Of a stretch of 64,000 nucleotides of DNA, positions 8,318 to 17,025 are shown one piece after another. The notes below the pieces were generated by a model. The model did no database searches. It was not told the DNA's origin and saw nothing but the letters and a program-made list of their open reading frames with translations. Made by a program: the position numbers and the translations under genes. Within the stretch, counting starts at the first letter, position 1; every line of letters begins with the position of its first letter. The DNA is from Ferroplasma acidarmanus Fer1 (lineage in GTDB: Archaea > Thermoplasmatota > Thermoplasmata > Thermoplasmatales > Thermoplasmataceae): assembly GCF_000152265.2 (NCBI RefSeq), contig NC_021592.1, positions 1,550,001 through 1,614,000 on the forward strand, given 5' to 3'.

Positions 8318-9700
8318 CTAGTCCATACAGCAGCTCATCTTTGATATATCCCTTATGAAAGCCTGTCCACCTATTTTTATAGATTCTGCTACAGTAGGGA
8401 ATACATGCATAGCATTTATGAGGTTGTCGTAGGTTAACCCATTTTGAATAAGGTATACTCCCTCAATTATAAATTCTGCGGCCATAGGTGCCACAACATG
8501 AACCCCGAGAATTTTCTTATCCTTTCCAGATATGACCTTAGCAATACCGTCATAACTATTCAGGATGTTGGCTTTTACGACATTTTTTAATTCCACGGTT
8601 CTCACATCATATTCTATATTTTTCGACTTCAGTTCTGCCTCTGTATATCCAACCGATGCAACATTTGGTTCAGTGAAAACTACCCATGGCACTTCATGCA
8701 TATTGATTGTTCTACTCCCACCAAGCATGTTTTCAACTGCGATAACGCCTTCTTTTCCAGCGAGTGTTTCCAGTTTTAATGATTGCCTTATGCAGTCTCC
8801 AGCTGCATATATAATTGGATTTGTGGTTTTAAGGCTATCATCAACAACAATACCATTATCGGTTGAAATCCCAGCAGCTTTTAAGTTTAATTTGTCTATT
8901 TGTGGCACCCTTCCTGTGGCAACAAGCAAGCTATCAAAGTTGTCAAATGTTCCCGCCTCTGTAACTATGCTTTTTTTGCCATTTTTATTTATAATTTCCT
9001 GAAAATTCTGCCCAAGGTGAAAGATTATCCCGTTAGTCTTTAAAGCGTTTATCAGGTGATTATTAATATCTTCATCAAATCCTTTCAATATTCTATTGGA
9101 CCTGTTAAAAATATGGACTTCAGTGCCAAAGTTTGAGAAGGCATATGCCAGCTCAAGTGCCACTTCACCCGAACCTAATACAGCTATCTTCCCTGGAAGT
9201 TCTCTCATATTCCAGATTGTGTCACTTGTGTAATAATCTGTAAGCCCTTTAATTTCCGGAATTAATGTTCTTGATCCGGTTGAAATAATGAAATTAAGTG
9301 CTTTTATATCTTTATTGTTTACGGCTACTGTATTGTTATCAATAAATTTTGCCATCCCTTCATACATATCTATATTTTCGAAATTTTTTATTACATCTGC
9401 ATATTTGGTATTCCTCTCAGTGGAAACAAAATCATTCAACGATTCCATAAATTCTGAAAAGTTAATATTTGCATTTGCTGTTATTCCACGGTATGATGGC
9501 TTAGTTGCCTCCTTATAATTCTTAGAAGCTTCTATTAAAAATTTAGATGGGACACATCCAACGTTTACGCATGTCCCCCCTATTGGTCCAGTGCCGATTA
9601 AAGCTATTTTCATCTGGTTAGAGGTTAGTTCACTAGCCTTAATGGCGGCGGCAAAACCAGCTGCTCCCCAACCTATAATTGCCAGATCGTATTCACTCAT
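8318..9700 (-). CDS. merA: Mercury(II) reductase MerA (no fused HMA domain)
   Basis: A flavoprotein disulfide reductase of 460 residues from this ATG (an in-frame GTG lies three codons upstream). The FAD motif GWGAAGFAAA is at the N terminus, the redox motif GGTCVNVGCVPSK near residues 41-53, a second NAD(P)H-binding glycine motif near residue 180 and the FAD-contact segment YAAGDCI near 300. The C terminus ends in a vicinal Cys pair (SCCMD). That pair is the Hg(II)-delivery site of MerA and separates it from ordinary dihydrolipoamide dehydrogenases. The start overlaps the HMA gene stop by 8 nt. MerA reduces Hg(II) to volatile Hg(0) with NADPH. The usual N-terminal NmerA domain is absent and is supplied by the next gene upstream. 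Confidence 0.85.
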   Translation of the reverse strand: MSEYDLAIIGWGAAGFAAAIKASELTSNQMKIALIGTGPIGGTCVNVGCVPSKFLIEASKNYKEATKPSYRGITANANINFSEFMESLNDFVSTERNTKYADVIKNFENIDMYEGMAKFIDNNTVAVNNKDIKALNFIISTGSRTLIPEIKGLTDYYTSDTIWNMRELPGKIAVLGSGEVALELAYAFSNFGTEVHIFNRSNRILKGFDEDINNHLINALKTNGIIFHLGQNFQEIINKNGKKSIVTEAGTFDNFDSLLVATGRVPQIDKLNLKAAGISTDNGIVVDDSLKTTNPIIYAAGDCIRQSLKLETLAGKEGVIAVENMLGGSRTINMHEVPWVVFTEPNVASVGYTEAELKSKNIEYDVRTVELKNVVKANILNSYDGIAKVISGKDKKILGVHVVAPMAAEFIIEGVYLIQNGLTYDNLINAMHVFPTVAESIKIGGQAFIRDISKMSCCMD

Positions 9701-9923
9701 TTTTAACACTTTTTAACTGTGCTTTATACTGGCCTTTGAAAACATCCAGCTTTAATAGGTTCTCCGGATCAACAGTATCCATGGCCTTAACGACTGCCAT
9801 TCCGTCTTTGAGGGAAACAGAAACATCAGTAACGCCTTCCGCCTGCTTTAGCCCACCGCTTACGTGCCTCACACAATCATCGCATGTCATTCCATATACT
9901 TTTAATTCAACTGTCTTTGCCAT
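9693..9923 (-). CDS. Free-standing heavy-metal-associated (HMA/MerP-like) protein
   Basis: A 76-residue HMA-fold protein with the metal-binding motif GMTCDDC near residues 12-18. It is close in length to NmerA, MerP or CopZ chaperones. There is no signal peptide, so it acts in the cytoplasm. It is the first gene of the merA transcript and overlaps merA, which makes it a likely in-trans replacement for the NmerA domain that hands Hg(II) to the MerA C-terminal cysteines. A copper chaperone role is the alternative, but the operon context argues for mercury. The start sits 18 nt after a TATA-like element, consistent with a leaderless mRNA. Confidence 0.85.
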   Translation of the reverse strand: MAKTVELKVYGMTCDDCVRHVSGGLKQAEGVTDVSVSLKDGMAVVKAMDTVDPENLLKLDVFKGQYKAQLKSVKNE

Positions 9924-9941
9924 AATATATTATTACATATT

Positions 9942-9994
9942 CCTATTAAACCCATTAAGTAACAAAAATTTGACTTTGGTTAAAGATTTATAGG
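9942..9994. promoter_or_regulatory. Divergent mercury-cluster promoters and candidate operator
   Basis: Two TATA-like octamers face outward. TTAATAGG (minus strand, 9942-9949) lies exactly 18 nt before the HMA gene ATG. TTTATAGG (plus strand, 9987-9994) lies exactly 18 nt before the regulator ATG. Between them, 9961-9981 is an imperfect 21-bp palindrome with 7 of 10 arm positions matching. The layout is what a single regulator controlling both directions would need. The operator role is inferred. Confidence 0.45.
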
Positions 9995-10012
9995 TATTAA
10001 CATTGTAATATT

Positions 10013-10354
10013 ATGAAAAATTCAAGAGCTGAAGCATGCATGATATATGATAATGAAAAAACTATCTGTATTGATACTTCATTGCCTGTATTCGATTTGC
10101 TGGGAAAACGCTATACATTATTTATTCTGGGCGTGATAGGAAACAATAACACAAGGAAGAACTTTAACGATATTTATAATTCAATTCCAGGTTCAAATAG
10201 AACAATTATAGCCAGACGGTTGAAAGAGCTTACAGATGCTGGAATTGTAAAAAGGTGTAGAAAAGAAGTTGTAACATATGAACTAACAGAAAAAGGGCAG
10301 GATATAAGAAAGGGTGTCATATGTTTTCTGGATTCCATTGACAGAACTATGTAG
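10013..10354 (+). CDS. HxlR-type winged-helix regulator, candidate mercury sensor
   Basis: A 113-residue HxlR-family DNA-binding protein. The family pattern LLGKRYTLFILGVI is followed by the recognition segment IPGSNRTIIARRLKELTDAGIVKR and the wing VTYELTEKGQDI. It carries cysteines at residues 9, 19, 82 and 104. HxlR proteins often sense thiol-reactive or redox signals. It is transcribed divergently from the HMA-merA operon and shares its promoter region, so it probably regulates mercury resistance in place of MerR or ArsR. This role is inferred from position and cysteines, not shown. Confidence 0.75.
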   Translation: MKNSRAEACMIYDNEKTICIDTSLPVFDLLGKRYTLFILGVIGNNNTRKNFNDIYNSIPGSNRTIIARRLKELTDAGIVKRCRKEVVTYELTEKGQDIRKGVICFLDSIDRTM

Positions 10355-10454
10355 TTTCAATTATGATTCTGGATTTTAAATTTTCGTTGTGGCCTCCGGT
10401 TATATGCAGGTTCAGGATTTATTGCGTAGGATCTTTGCTGTCTATCAAAGACCA

Positions 10455-11384
10455 CTATAATTTTCTAAATTCCATAGAATACATATTTTGATATTTAGAA
10501 AATCCATGCACTACCCTTTTGTATACAAGTTCAAGGCCCATTTCCCTGAAAGATTCCATCCTCCCCTCAAGTGTTGGCAAATCGCATATCTCATAATAGT
10601 TAATTAAACCACCAATTTTCAGGGATTTATAAGCTACGCCAACAAATTCACTGGCATCATGTGGCAGGTTCATTATAATCCGGTCAACATTTTCATACTG
10701 TTGTATTAACTCACCTGAATCACCAGCAACAGGCGTTATTTCTCCTCTTAGCCTGTTCAGCTTTAAATTTTCCAGTAAAAGATCAATTGCATTCTGGTTT
10801 TTATCCATAGCAACGATGCTGCTTTCCCTGTTTTTTGCAATGAGTATGGAAAATGGCCCAATCCCGGCAAACATATCTACTATATTTTCTCCATCAGATA
10901 CTTCCTTTGCAATCCTGAGCCTCTCACTTGCCAGCCTCGGGGAAAAATATGCCTTTGACACATCCACCATTAGCCTTATTCCATTTTCCCTGTAAATGGT
11001 TTTATAAACAGGTTCTCCATAAATCAGTGTTAATTGCCTTGTCCTGAACTCTCCCGTTATTCCCTTATCCAGGTAAATGGTTTTAATATTTTTTCTGGTT
11101 TTAAGAAAATCGGAAAGGTATTTTGCATCCTCTATAGTTTTTCCTTTTATTATCGCAATGCTTCCTATTATATCATAAGAAAATGAAACTTTTTCAGGTT
11201 CAATCCTGTTCGAGGGAGCCCCTTCAATGTCAACGGTATAAAAATCTATATTGTTTTTATTTACAGGGATATATACATATGTTCCGTCGTTAAGTATTTT
11301 GTATTCCCTGTTGATCAAATCCAAATCCCTTAATTTATTGATTGTTTCCTGCCCATTTTCCTTATCTACCCTGACATGCAACAT
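10455..11384 (-). CDS. trm5: tRNA (guanine37-N1)-methyltransferase, Trm5 family
   Basis: A class I SAM-dependent methyltransferase of 309 residues. It methylates G37 next to the anticodon, which prevents frameshifting and can start wyosine synthesis. The SAM motif DMFAGIGPFS is at residues 170-179, the acidic ribose-binding strand VAMDKN at about 191-196 and the catalytic NLPHDA motif at 239-244. The segment YFSPRLASERLRIA just before the SAM motif is typical of Trm5. The N-terminal region is short compared with some Trm5 proteins. It lies 5 bp downstream of hel308 on the same transcript. The related Taw2 is a less likely alternative. Confidence 0.88.
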   Translation of the reverse strand: MLHVRVDKENGQETINKLRDLDLINREYKILNDGTYVYIPVNKNNIDFYTVDIEGAPSNRIEPEKVSFSYDIIGSIAIIKGKTIEDAKYLSDFLKTRKNIKTIYLDKGITGEFRTRQLTLIYGEPVYKTIYRENGIRLMVDVSKAYFSPRLASERLRIAKEVSDGENIVDMFAGIGPFSILIAKNRESSIVAMDKNQNAIDLLLENLKLNRLRGEITPVAGDSGELIQQYENVDRIIMNLPHDASEFVGVAYKSLKIGGLINYYEICDLPTLEGRMESFREMGLELVYKRVVHGFSKYQNMYSMEFRKL

Positions 11385-11389
11385 TATTT

Positions 11390-13435
11390 CTACCTGTAGT
11401 ACCTGTTATTCAATTTACCTGCATTTTCTATTATATCCTTAGCCAGTTTGGTTGAAAATCCAAATATCCGTGAAATATCTTCTACCCTCGCATTTGCTAT
11501 ATCATCTATTGATTTAAATCCATTGTTATATAGCCTGCGGCCACGGACACGGCCAACCTGCGGGATTTCTATTATCCTTATTATCTCTTCTTTTACCCCT
11601 TCCTTTATTCTGATATTCAGATGCAAAAGATTGTTCTCATTCTCCTTGTCAAACATACTGCCAAGGCGGTAAAGCGAATACGATATCCAGTCTGCAGATG
11701 ATGCCTTTGCCTGAATATCTCCCGGCCCTATGCCAAATGTCTCCGCTATTGTATTTATAGGAACTTCATTAATCCATTCATTCAGAATTATTGCTGTTTT
11801 CGCTGCGCCCATTGATTCTTCGCTAAAATCAGATATATTATGCCTGTCCAGAAATTCTTCCAGGTATTCATAATCACTGGCACGGTAATTGAACGTGAGC
11901 ATATCAGGTGTCTTCGATATATAATACAAATACAGTTCCTCTGAAAATTCCAGGTCAAGGCATTTTTTCAGTATAAGCGAACTTACAGGGTCAATATACA
12001 GGTCGGAGGTAAGCCTTCCAAATTTTGTTGCGCTGTATATATCATTTTCTTCTGTAATAAAGTCATTATCCTTTAAAAAATACAGAGCACTTTCGAAAGC
12101 CAGTTCATAACCATCAATATCGTTCTGGGCGGCGAGAAGGGTTTTCCCATAAAAGTCCTGGATGCCCTTAAGGTCCGTGGCAATTCCAGAGGATATGAGA
12201 GCCAGCACATTAAACCTTATCAGGCTATTTGAATCCATCCTCGATATTACAGGTTCCAATTCTCCTGTTAGATATCCCTCTGCTACACGGAGCATCCCGG
12301 GTGAAGCTGCATAGATATACCCATACCCTTTTTTATCGTATTTGGGCCTTCCTGCCCTGCCTATCATCTGTTGAATTTCTATCCCTGATATTGGTTTGCT
12401 GTATCCATCAGAAAATCTTGTAATATCCCTTATTATGACTGTCCTGGCCGGGAGGTTTACACCTGCAGCAAGTGTTGGTGTCGCCGTCAATATTTTTATG
12501 TATCCCTGCTTGAATAATTTTTCAATCATGGTACGCTGGTCATTTGAAAGGCCTGCATGGTGGAACATTACACCATGGGCAACCATATTTGCCTGGGCTT
12601 CATTAAAAAGGTCAGGAGGTATTTCCAGTTTCTCGAAATCGTTCTGGAAATCAAAGAAATTAACCATACTCTGGGCATATTTTTCAGCATTTCTCCTGGA
12701 ATTCCTGAATACCAGCGCCTGACCGCCCGATTCTATGCTTTCCTTAATAAGTGATACTTCATCATCCCTGCCAAGATGCTTTTTTTCACCATCAGTTATA
12801 AGATTGCCCTTGAATATTATCCCTGTTTCAAGGGGAACTGCCCTGAAATTGGAAACAACTGTTTCTGCATTCATCCACTCAGCAATTTCCTGAATATTGG
12901 AAACAGTTGCTGAGAGCCCTAGTAACAGGATTTCTGGATTGAGATACAGCAATGATGATATAACTGTTTCCAGCCGTGGCCCCCTTGAAGGGTCAGATAT
13001 CATATGTATCTCGTCAATTATAACAAGCCCGAAATAGTTGAGGATATCCGGGTCCCTGTGCAACATGGAATCAGCTCTCTCCGATGTAGCTATAATAACA
13101 TCGTAATTTTTAACGAATGATGGTGGAACATCGTAGTCGCCTATAGACATTGTAACCTTTACCCCAAGGTTTCTCAGTGACAGCAATTCGGAGAACTTTT
13201 CCATAGCCAGTGAACGGAGCGGAACAATATACATTGATTTCTTTCCTTTCAGATAAGTATCGTAAATAGAAATATACCCTATCAGGGTTTTTCCGGATGC
13301 AGTAGGTACGGAAACTATCACATTTTTATTTTCCCTTAATTTAGCAACGGCTTCTTCCTGGTGTTCATATAGAGTGAAATCATTGTTATCTGTAACTTTC
13401 AGGAATTCCGATGGGGTAATTTCACTTAACTTCAT
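11390..13435 (-). CDS. hel308: ATP-dependent DNA helicase Hel308
   Basis: A superfamily 2 Ski2-type helicase of 681 residues. It unwinds lagging-strand templates at stalled forks in a 3'-5' direction. Visible motifs are Walker A VPTASGKT (43-50), DEIH (141-144), GLSATVSN (motif III region), the helicase C domain with TPTLAAGVNLPARTV and motif VI QMIGRAGRPKYD. The winged helix and ratchet domains follow. The C-terminal helix-hairpin-helix contains VGRVRGRRLYNNGF, the RxRAR-type brake motif region. Length is normal and there is no intein. First gene of a short operon with trm5. Confidence 0.93.
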   Translation of the reverse strand: MKLSEITPSEFLKVTDNNDFTLYEHQEEAVAKLRENKNVIVSVPTASGKTLIGYISIYDTYLKGKKSMYIVPLRSLAMEKFSELLSLRNLGVKVTMSIGDYDVPPSFVKNYDVIIATSERADSMLHRDPDILNYFGLVIIDEIHMISDPSRGPRLETVISSLLYLNPEILLLGLSATVSNIQEIAEWMNAETVVSNFRAVPLETGIIFKGNLITDGEKKHLGRDDEVSLIKESIESGGQALVFRNSRRNAEKYAQSMVNFFDFQNDFEKLEIPPDLFNEAQANMVAHGVMFHHAGLSNDQRTMIEKLFKQGYIKILTATPTLAAGVNLPARTVIIRDITRFSDGYSKPISGIEIQQMIGRAGRPKYDKKGYGYIYAASPGMLRVAEGYLTGELEPVISRMDSNSLIRFNVLALISSGIATDLKGIQDFYGKTLLAAQNDIDGYELAFESALYFLKDNDFITEENDIYSATKFGRLTSDLYIDPVSSLILKKCLDLEFSEELYLYYISKTPDMLTFNYRASDYEYLEEFLDRHNISDFSEESMGAAKTAIILNEWINEVPINTIAETFGIGPGDIQAKASSADWISYSLYRLGSMFDKENENNLLHLNIRIKEGVKEEIIRIIEIPQVGRVRGRRLYNNGFKSIDDIANARVEDISRIFGFSTKLAKDIIENAGKLNNRYYR

Positions 13436-13532
13436 AATGGATTATGATAGTATGTTTTAAATAGCTATCTACATAAAAAAATTAAATTTATGTTTTCTGT
13501 AGACGGCTGTGTCATGAAACTTTCAACACAGA

Positions 13533-15278
13533 TCATGAGAATGAGGCTATTATAATGACCAGAATAAACGCTATTATCATATAGATAATATAATATGATA
13601 TTGAACTGTTCATAATTTTATAGGCTACAAGCCTGGCAAACTTCCTATATGATTTTGCTATATTTATCATTACTAGCCAGAAAATATCCACAGTTTCTAC
13701 GCCATCTTCGCTGGTATATGATGTCCTGAGCACCCTTTTAAGTATGAGCCTTATATTGTTGGAATAGTTAAATGAGTTAAAATATTCATTATGTTCTATT
13801 CCTCCATTCCATCTTTTAGCAACCCTTACATGTGGCTTTCCGAACACAAGGTAAACTATCAGAGAAAATAATAGTAGGAATATAAATATATAAAGCGGTG
13901 TTATGAGCCCGAAATCGGCTGGCCCGAAACGTGATTCAATCATTAATCCCTTGAAAACCAGTACAGAGGGTATTCCGGATATGTATTCATTTCCGATCAA
14001 CAGGAACGATATGGCAAATAGAAAGACAAGTATTATCCCAGTTGCAAGGATAGTATAATTCTCCAGATTCTTTCCGGATGTTTTCTTGTGGTTATCTGTA
14101 AAGTAAAACACCTTGAGCATGGCTGCTGTGGCAAAGCCTTCTCCCATAGCTATAAGGGAGCCTGCTATTATGGATGTTATGCCCAACGGTCCATAGAGAT
14201 AAGCCCCCATGAAGAATGATTCCAGTATCATCCAGGTACCCAGTCCTCCTAATGAGGGGAACAACCCGGAAAGGGATGAAAGTGCAAAAAACTTCCCGAT
14301 CTGGTTTATTGTGCTTTTTTCACCATTAACCGCACTGAAATATTCTACTCCGGTATGGCCGACAGTTATAAATAAGCCGGTTTTGGCTATTGAATGTGCC
14401 ATGGCGAAGATGGCAATGGATATGAGTATAAATTCTCTTAACACAGTGTTGTTCACAGCTACAAATAAACCTATTGTTGCCATCAGTGCCCCATTATTTT
14501 CTATGGTGCTGAAACCACCTAAGGACTTCATATTTTCCGATATATAAGCATATAATGCCCCGAATAGGACAGATATGACCCCTATTATTATAAATATAAT
14601 TCCTATGTCTATAGAAACTACAGAAAGCAAAGCAATTTTTACTATGCCGTATACACCCATCAATGTCATTGTAGCACTGAATATTGCTGAGGTATTTGCC
14701 GGGGCGCTCCCGTGTGCAATGGGCAGCCATTCACTGATCATGAATGGGGTTAAACCCATTTTTGACATTGCGCCTATGGCAAATATAAGCAATACTGTGT
14801 CGTTAGTAAGTATTGAAAAGTTTAAAGTGCCGGTATAAACGTATGATATCACAGCAGCTGTAATTATTAAAACTGTGCTAATTTCAGAGAAAAACATGAA
14901 TATATAAGCTTCCATATCATTCTTTTTGTTCACAGCTACTGTAACATATGCAGGAATAGACATGATTTCCCAGCCTGTTATGAATAAAAGGTAATTTGGG
15001 GAATAAAGTATAAGCATCATTCCAGCTATTGTCAATATGAATAATGGTGCCAGCCACCTGCCATACTTCTTTGAATATGATATGGAAAAAACTGAGGCTA
15101 TTATCCACACGATTGCAGCAATAAGATAAAAATATGTTATATAGTCATAAATCCTGAATGTGAATAAAAAGAACATTGCCGATGCTATGGCAGTGAGCAA
15201 ATATCCAGCTGTCCTGTACTTTATGGAAATCAGGACCGATAAAAATACAAGGATTAACGGTAAATAGTACAGTATCAT
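13533..15278 (-). CDS. Hyf/Nuo-type proton-translocating membrane subunit (HyfB-like)
   Basis: A large membrane subunit (581 residues, about 14-16 helices) of the NuoL/M/N and Mrp antiporter family. The conserved channel segment is seen around EWLPIAHGSAPANTSAIFSA, with the glutamate, histidine and lysine positions typical of ion-pumping subunits. A long C-terminal tail with cytoplasmic charge (RVAKRWNGGIEHNEYFNSF) matches HyfB. It is the last gene of the six-gene leftward operon and overlaps the small-subunit gene by 4 nt. Role inferred: ion translocation driven by the redox arm. Confidence 0.85.
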   Translation of the reverse strand: MILYYLPLILVFLSVLISIKYRTAGYLLTAIASAMFFLFTFRIYDYITYFYLIAAIVWIIASVFSISYSKKYGRWLAPLFILTIAGMMLILYSPNYLLFITGWEIMSIPAYVTVAVNKKNDMEAYIFMFFSEISTVLIITAAVISYVYTGTLNFSILTNDTVLLIFAIGAMSKMGLTPFMISEWLPIAHGSAPANTSAIFSATMTLMGVYGIVKIALLSVVSIDIGIIFIIIGVISVLFGALYAYISENMKSLGGFSTIENNGALMATIGLFVAVNNTVLREFILISIAIFAMAHSIAKTGLFITVGHTGVEYFSAVNGEKSTINQIGKFFALSSLSGLFPSLGGLGTWMILESFFMGAYLYGPLGITSIIAGSLIAMGEGFATAAMLKVFYFTDNHKKTSGKNLENYTILATGIILVFLFAISFLLIGNEYISGIPSVLVFKGLMIESRFGPADFGLITPLYIFIFLLLFSLIVYLVFGKPHVRVAKRWNGGIEHNEYFNSFNYSNNIRLILKRVLRTSYTSEDGVETVDIFWLVMINIAKSYRKFARLVAYKIMNSSISYYIIYMIIAFILVIIIASFS

Positions 15279-15874
15279 CTTTTACCCCTCGCCTTTATTA
15301 TCGCGTTTATTATAGAAGCAGGTGTGGGTGGGCATCCTGCAACTTCTATATCATATTTATCCATTGCCCTGCTGCCAATAATTCCTCCGGAGAGTGCACA
15401 TGCCCCTATTCCTATGACTATTTTAGGGGAAGGCATAGCATCATAAGCCTCCTTTAAAACGGCTTCCATGCCATCTGTGTACACTCCCATAACAACAAGT
15501 GCATCAGCATGCCTCGGTGTATTTGACATAAAAATCTTAAATCTGTTTGTATCATACTGCGGGGAAAATAATGTTGTAAACTCAACATTGCAGGCTCCAC
15601 ATGTACCGGAATCTATAGGATATAAATACAGGGATTTTTCAAATATGTGTGGTGTTTCCCTATTAACTGTGAAAGTTGTCTGTTTTCCTGTGGGTTTTAG
15701 ATCACATTCCCTGCAGAATATACATCTGTTCATGTCCCATTTCCCATTCTCCAGGGCATCTGTAGGGCAATCATAATCGCTCTTCCCATCAAGGAACGAT
15801 GGCTGTTCAACCCTATAGCCCTCAAGCTCTTCCGTCTTTATTCTATTTTTTACCCCCTTGAGGAACCAGTTCAT
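15275..15874 (-). CDS. Complex I/Hyf small subunit with fused one-cluster ferredoxin segment
   Basis: A 199-residue NuoB/HyfI-type subunit. The proximal [4Fe-4S] cluster ligands are all present: Cys92 and Cys95 (TCGACN), Cys159 (GIGACALSGG) and Cys181 (AGCPPTP). Before this domain is a short ferredoxin-like segment with Cys36 (DCPTD) and Cys51, Cys54, Cys57 (CIFCREC), enough for one more [4Fe-4S] cluster. It looks like a remnant of a NuoI/HyfH subunit fused to HyfI. No separate HyfH gene is in the operon. The neighbouring large subunit overlaps by 4 nt. The subunit is expected to carry electrons but not to make contact with a NiFe site. Confidence 0.85.
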   Translation of the reverse strand: MNWFLKGVKNRIKTEELEGYRVEQPSFLDGKSDYDCPTDALENGKWDMNRCIFCRECDLKPTGKQTTFTVNRETPHIFEKSLYLYPIDSGTCGACNVEFTTLFSPQYDTNRFKIFMSNTPRHADALVVMGVYTDGMEAVLKEAYDAMPSPKIVIGIGACALSGGIIGSRAMDKYDIEVAGCPPTPASIINAIIKARGKR

Positions 15875-17025
15875 ATAAAATTCACCTCCAGTTCAGAAAT
15901 CCATATGCCAAAACTTTCCCACACAAAGAAGAAATCTGTGAATATATTGTTATTTTTCAAAGCTTCCCTGAACAGCCTTAAATTAAGGTATGAAGGCGAA
16001 ACCATCTGGATATCATTTAATTTCCCATTTTCTATATTTACATAATAAAAAATATCGCCTGCAGGGGATTCTATACGGGCAGACCCCTTCCCTGAACCTG
16101 TTAATTCATTTTTTGTCCGTGTTTTAATATTCTTAACGCCATATGAATCTATAATATTTATCGCTTCAAATACCTCTTCTGATCTTACAACTAACCGGGA
16201 GAACGAGTCTGCTCCAGATTCTGTTACCGGTGTAAAATTTCTATAATCCAGCGATTTTGAATCTTTTCTTGCATCAAATTTAAATCCGGCTGCCCTGGCG
16301 GCTGGCCCGGTTGAATTCTCATTTTTAACGATTCCATTTTCCTGGATCCTATCAAGGAATATCTTGGAGGATAACAATCCATCATAAATATCACGGAACT
16401 GTTTTTCAATGGCATTTAATTTTATTGTTGAAAAATCTCCTGATACTGTTCCAAAACCATTAACAGAAAAAAAGTATCTATGGCCGAATGCCCTGGATAT
16501 AATCCGTGCTACCTCTTCCCTGAGATATAGGAGCTGTTTTTCAGGAACAGCAAATCCAGCTGATTCGCACATGCCCTTTATAACATCTATATTTGATCTT
16601 ATGCGCTCCAGTTCAAGTTCCACTATTCTCATGTCATTTAATTCAGAATTTTCGATGCCCAGTGCCTCTTCTACTGCCAGAATGTATCCTATGCTATTGG
16701 ATGCGGCATGGAATCCATTTATCCTCTCAACTTTAAGCAATGCACGTGAAACCGGGTCTCCGAGAATTTTTAAATCGCGCTTTTTGTATTCAGGATGTAT
16801 TATCACATCCCTTATTGTTTCCCCTGGAGTAAGCAGGCTGAAATTTACTGATTCCCTGAGCCCTCCTGCCGATGGACCATAATTAAAATAGATTTCCCCT
16901 GGATTTTTATCCGCAAATTGGTCTGTGTTTTCAACTGCCGGAGCTATTGAAGAGGCATATATGTCGTAGTTTTTGCTCCTTCCTATATAACGCCCTGAAC
17001 TTTCTCCAAACTTATAATATTGCAT
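15871..17025 (-). CDS. Hydrogenase-4/complex I large subunit homologue without NiFe ligands
   Basis: A HyfG/EchE/NuoD-type large subunit of 384 residues from the ATG at 17025, which follows a GGTGGTG ribosome-binding site (an in-frame start nine codons earlier exists). In NiFe hydrogenases the ERICGIC motif gives two metal ligands; here the equivalent stretch reads ERINGFHAASN. The C-terminal DPCxxC is also absent: the protein ends VWESFGIWISELEVNFI. Only one cysteine (in IKGMCESAG) remains in the whole chain. It therefore cannot hold a NiFe centre and is closer in logic to NuoD. It overlaps the upstream membrane gene by 14 nt and the small subunit by 4 nt. Function as a hydrogenase is excluded; quinone or another electron acceptor is inferred. 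Confidence 0.82.
   Translation of the reverse strand: MQYYKFGESSGRYIGRSKNYDIYASSIAPAVENTDQFADKNPGEIYFNYGPSAGGLRESVNFSLLTPGETIRDVIIHPEYKKRDLKILGDPVSRALLKVERINGFHAASNSIGYILAVEEALGIENSELNDMRIVELELERIRSNIDVIKGMCESAGFAVPEKQLLYLREEVARIISRAFGHRYFFSVNGFGTVSGDFSTIKLNAIEKQFRDIYDGLLSSKIFLDRIQENGIVKNENSTGPAARAAGFKFDARKDSKSLDYRNFTPVTESGADSFSRLVVRSEEVFEAINIIDSYGVKNIKTRTKNELTGSGKGSARIESPAGDIFYYVNIENGKLNDIQMVSPSYLNLRLFREALKNNNIFTDFFFVWESFGIWISELEVNFI

Noticed and set aside
8318-9700. Dihydrolipoamide dehydrogenase
   Set aside because: The redox motif is shared, but the C-terminal vicinal cysteines and the upstream HMA gene point to MerA. No 2-oxoacid dehydrogenase genes are adjacent.
15871-17025. NiFe hydrogenase large subunit
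   Set aside because: Overall similarity to HyfG suggests it, but all four metal-ligand cysteines are missing, so hydrogenase function is not supported.
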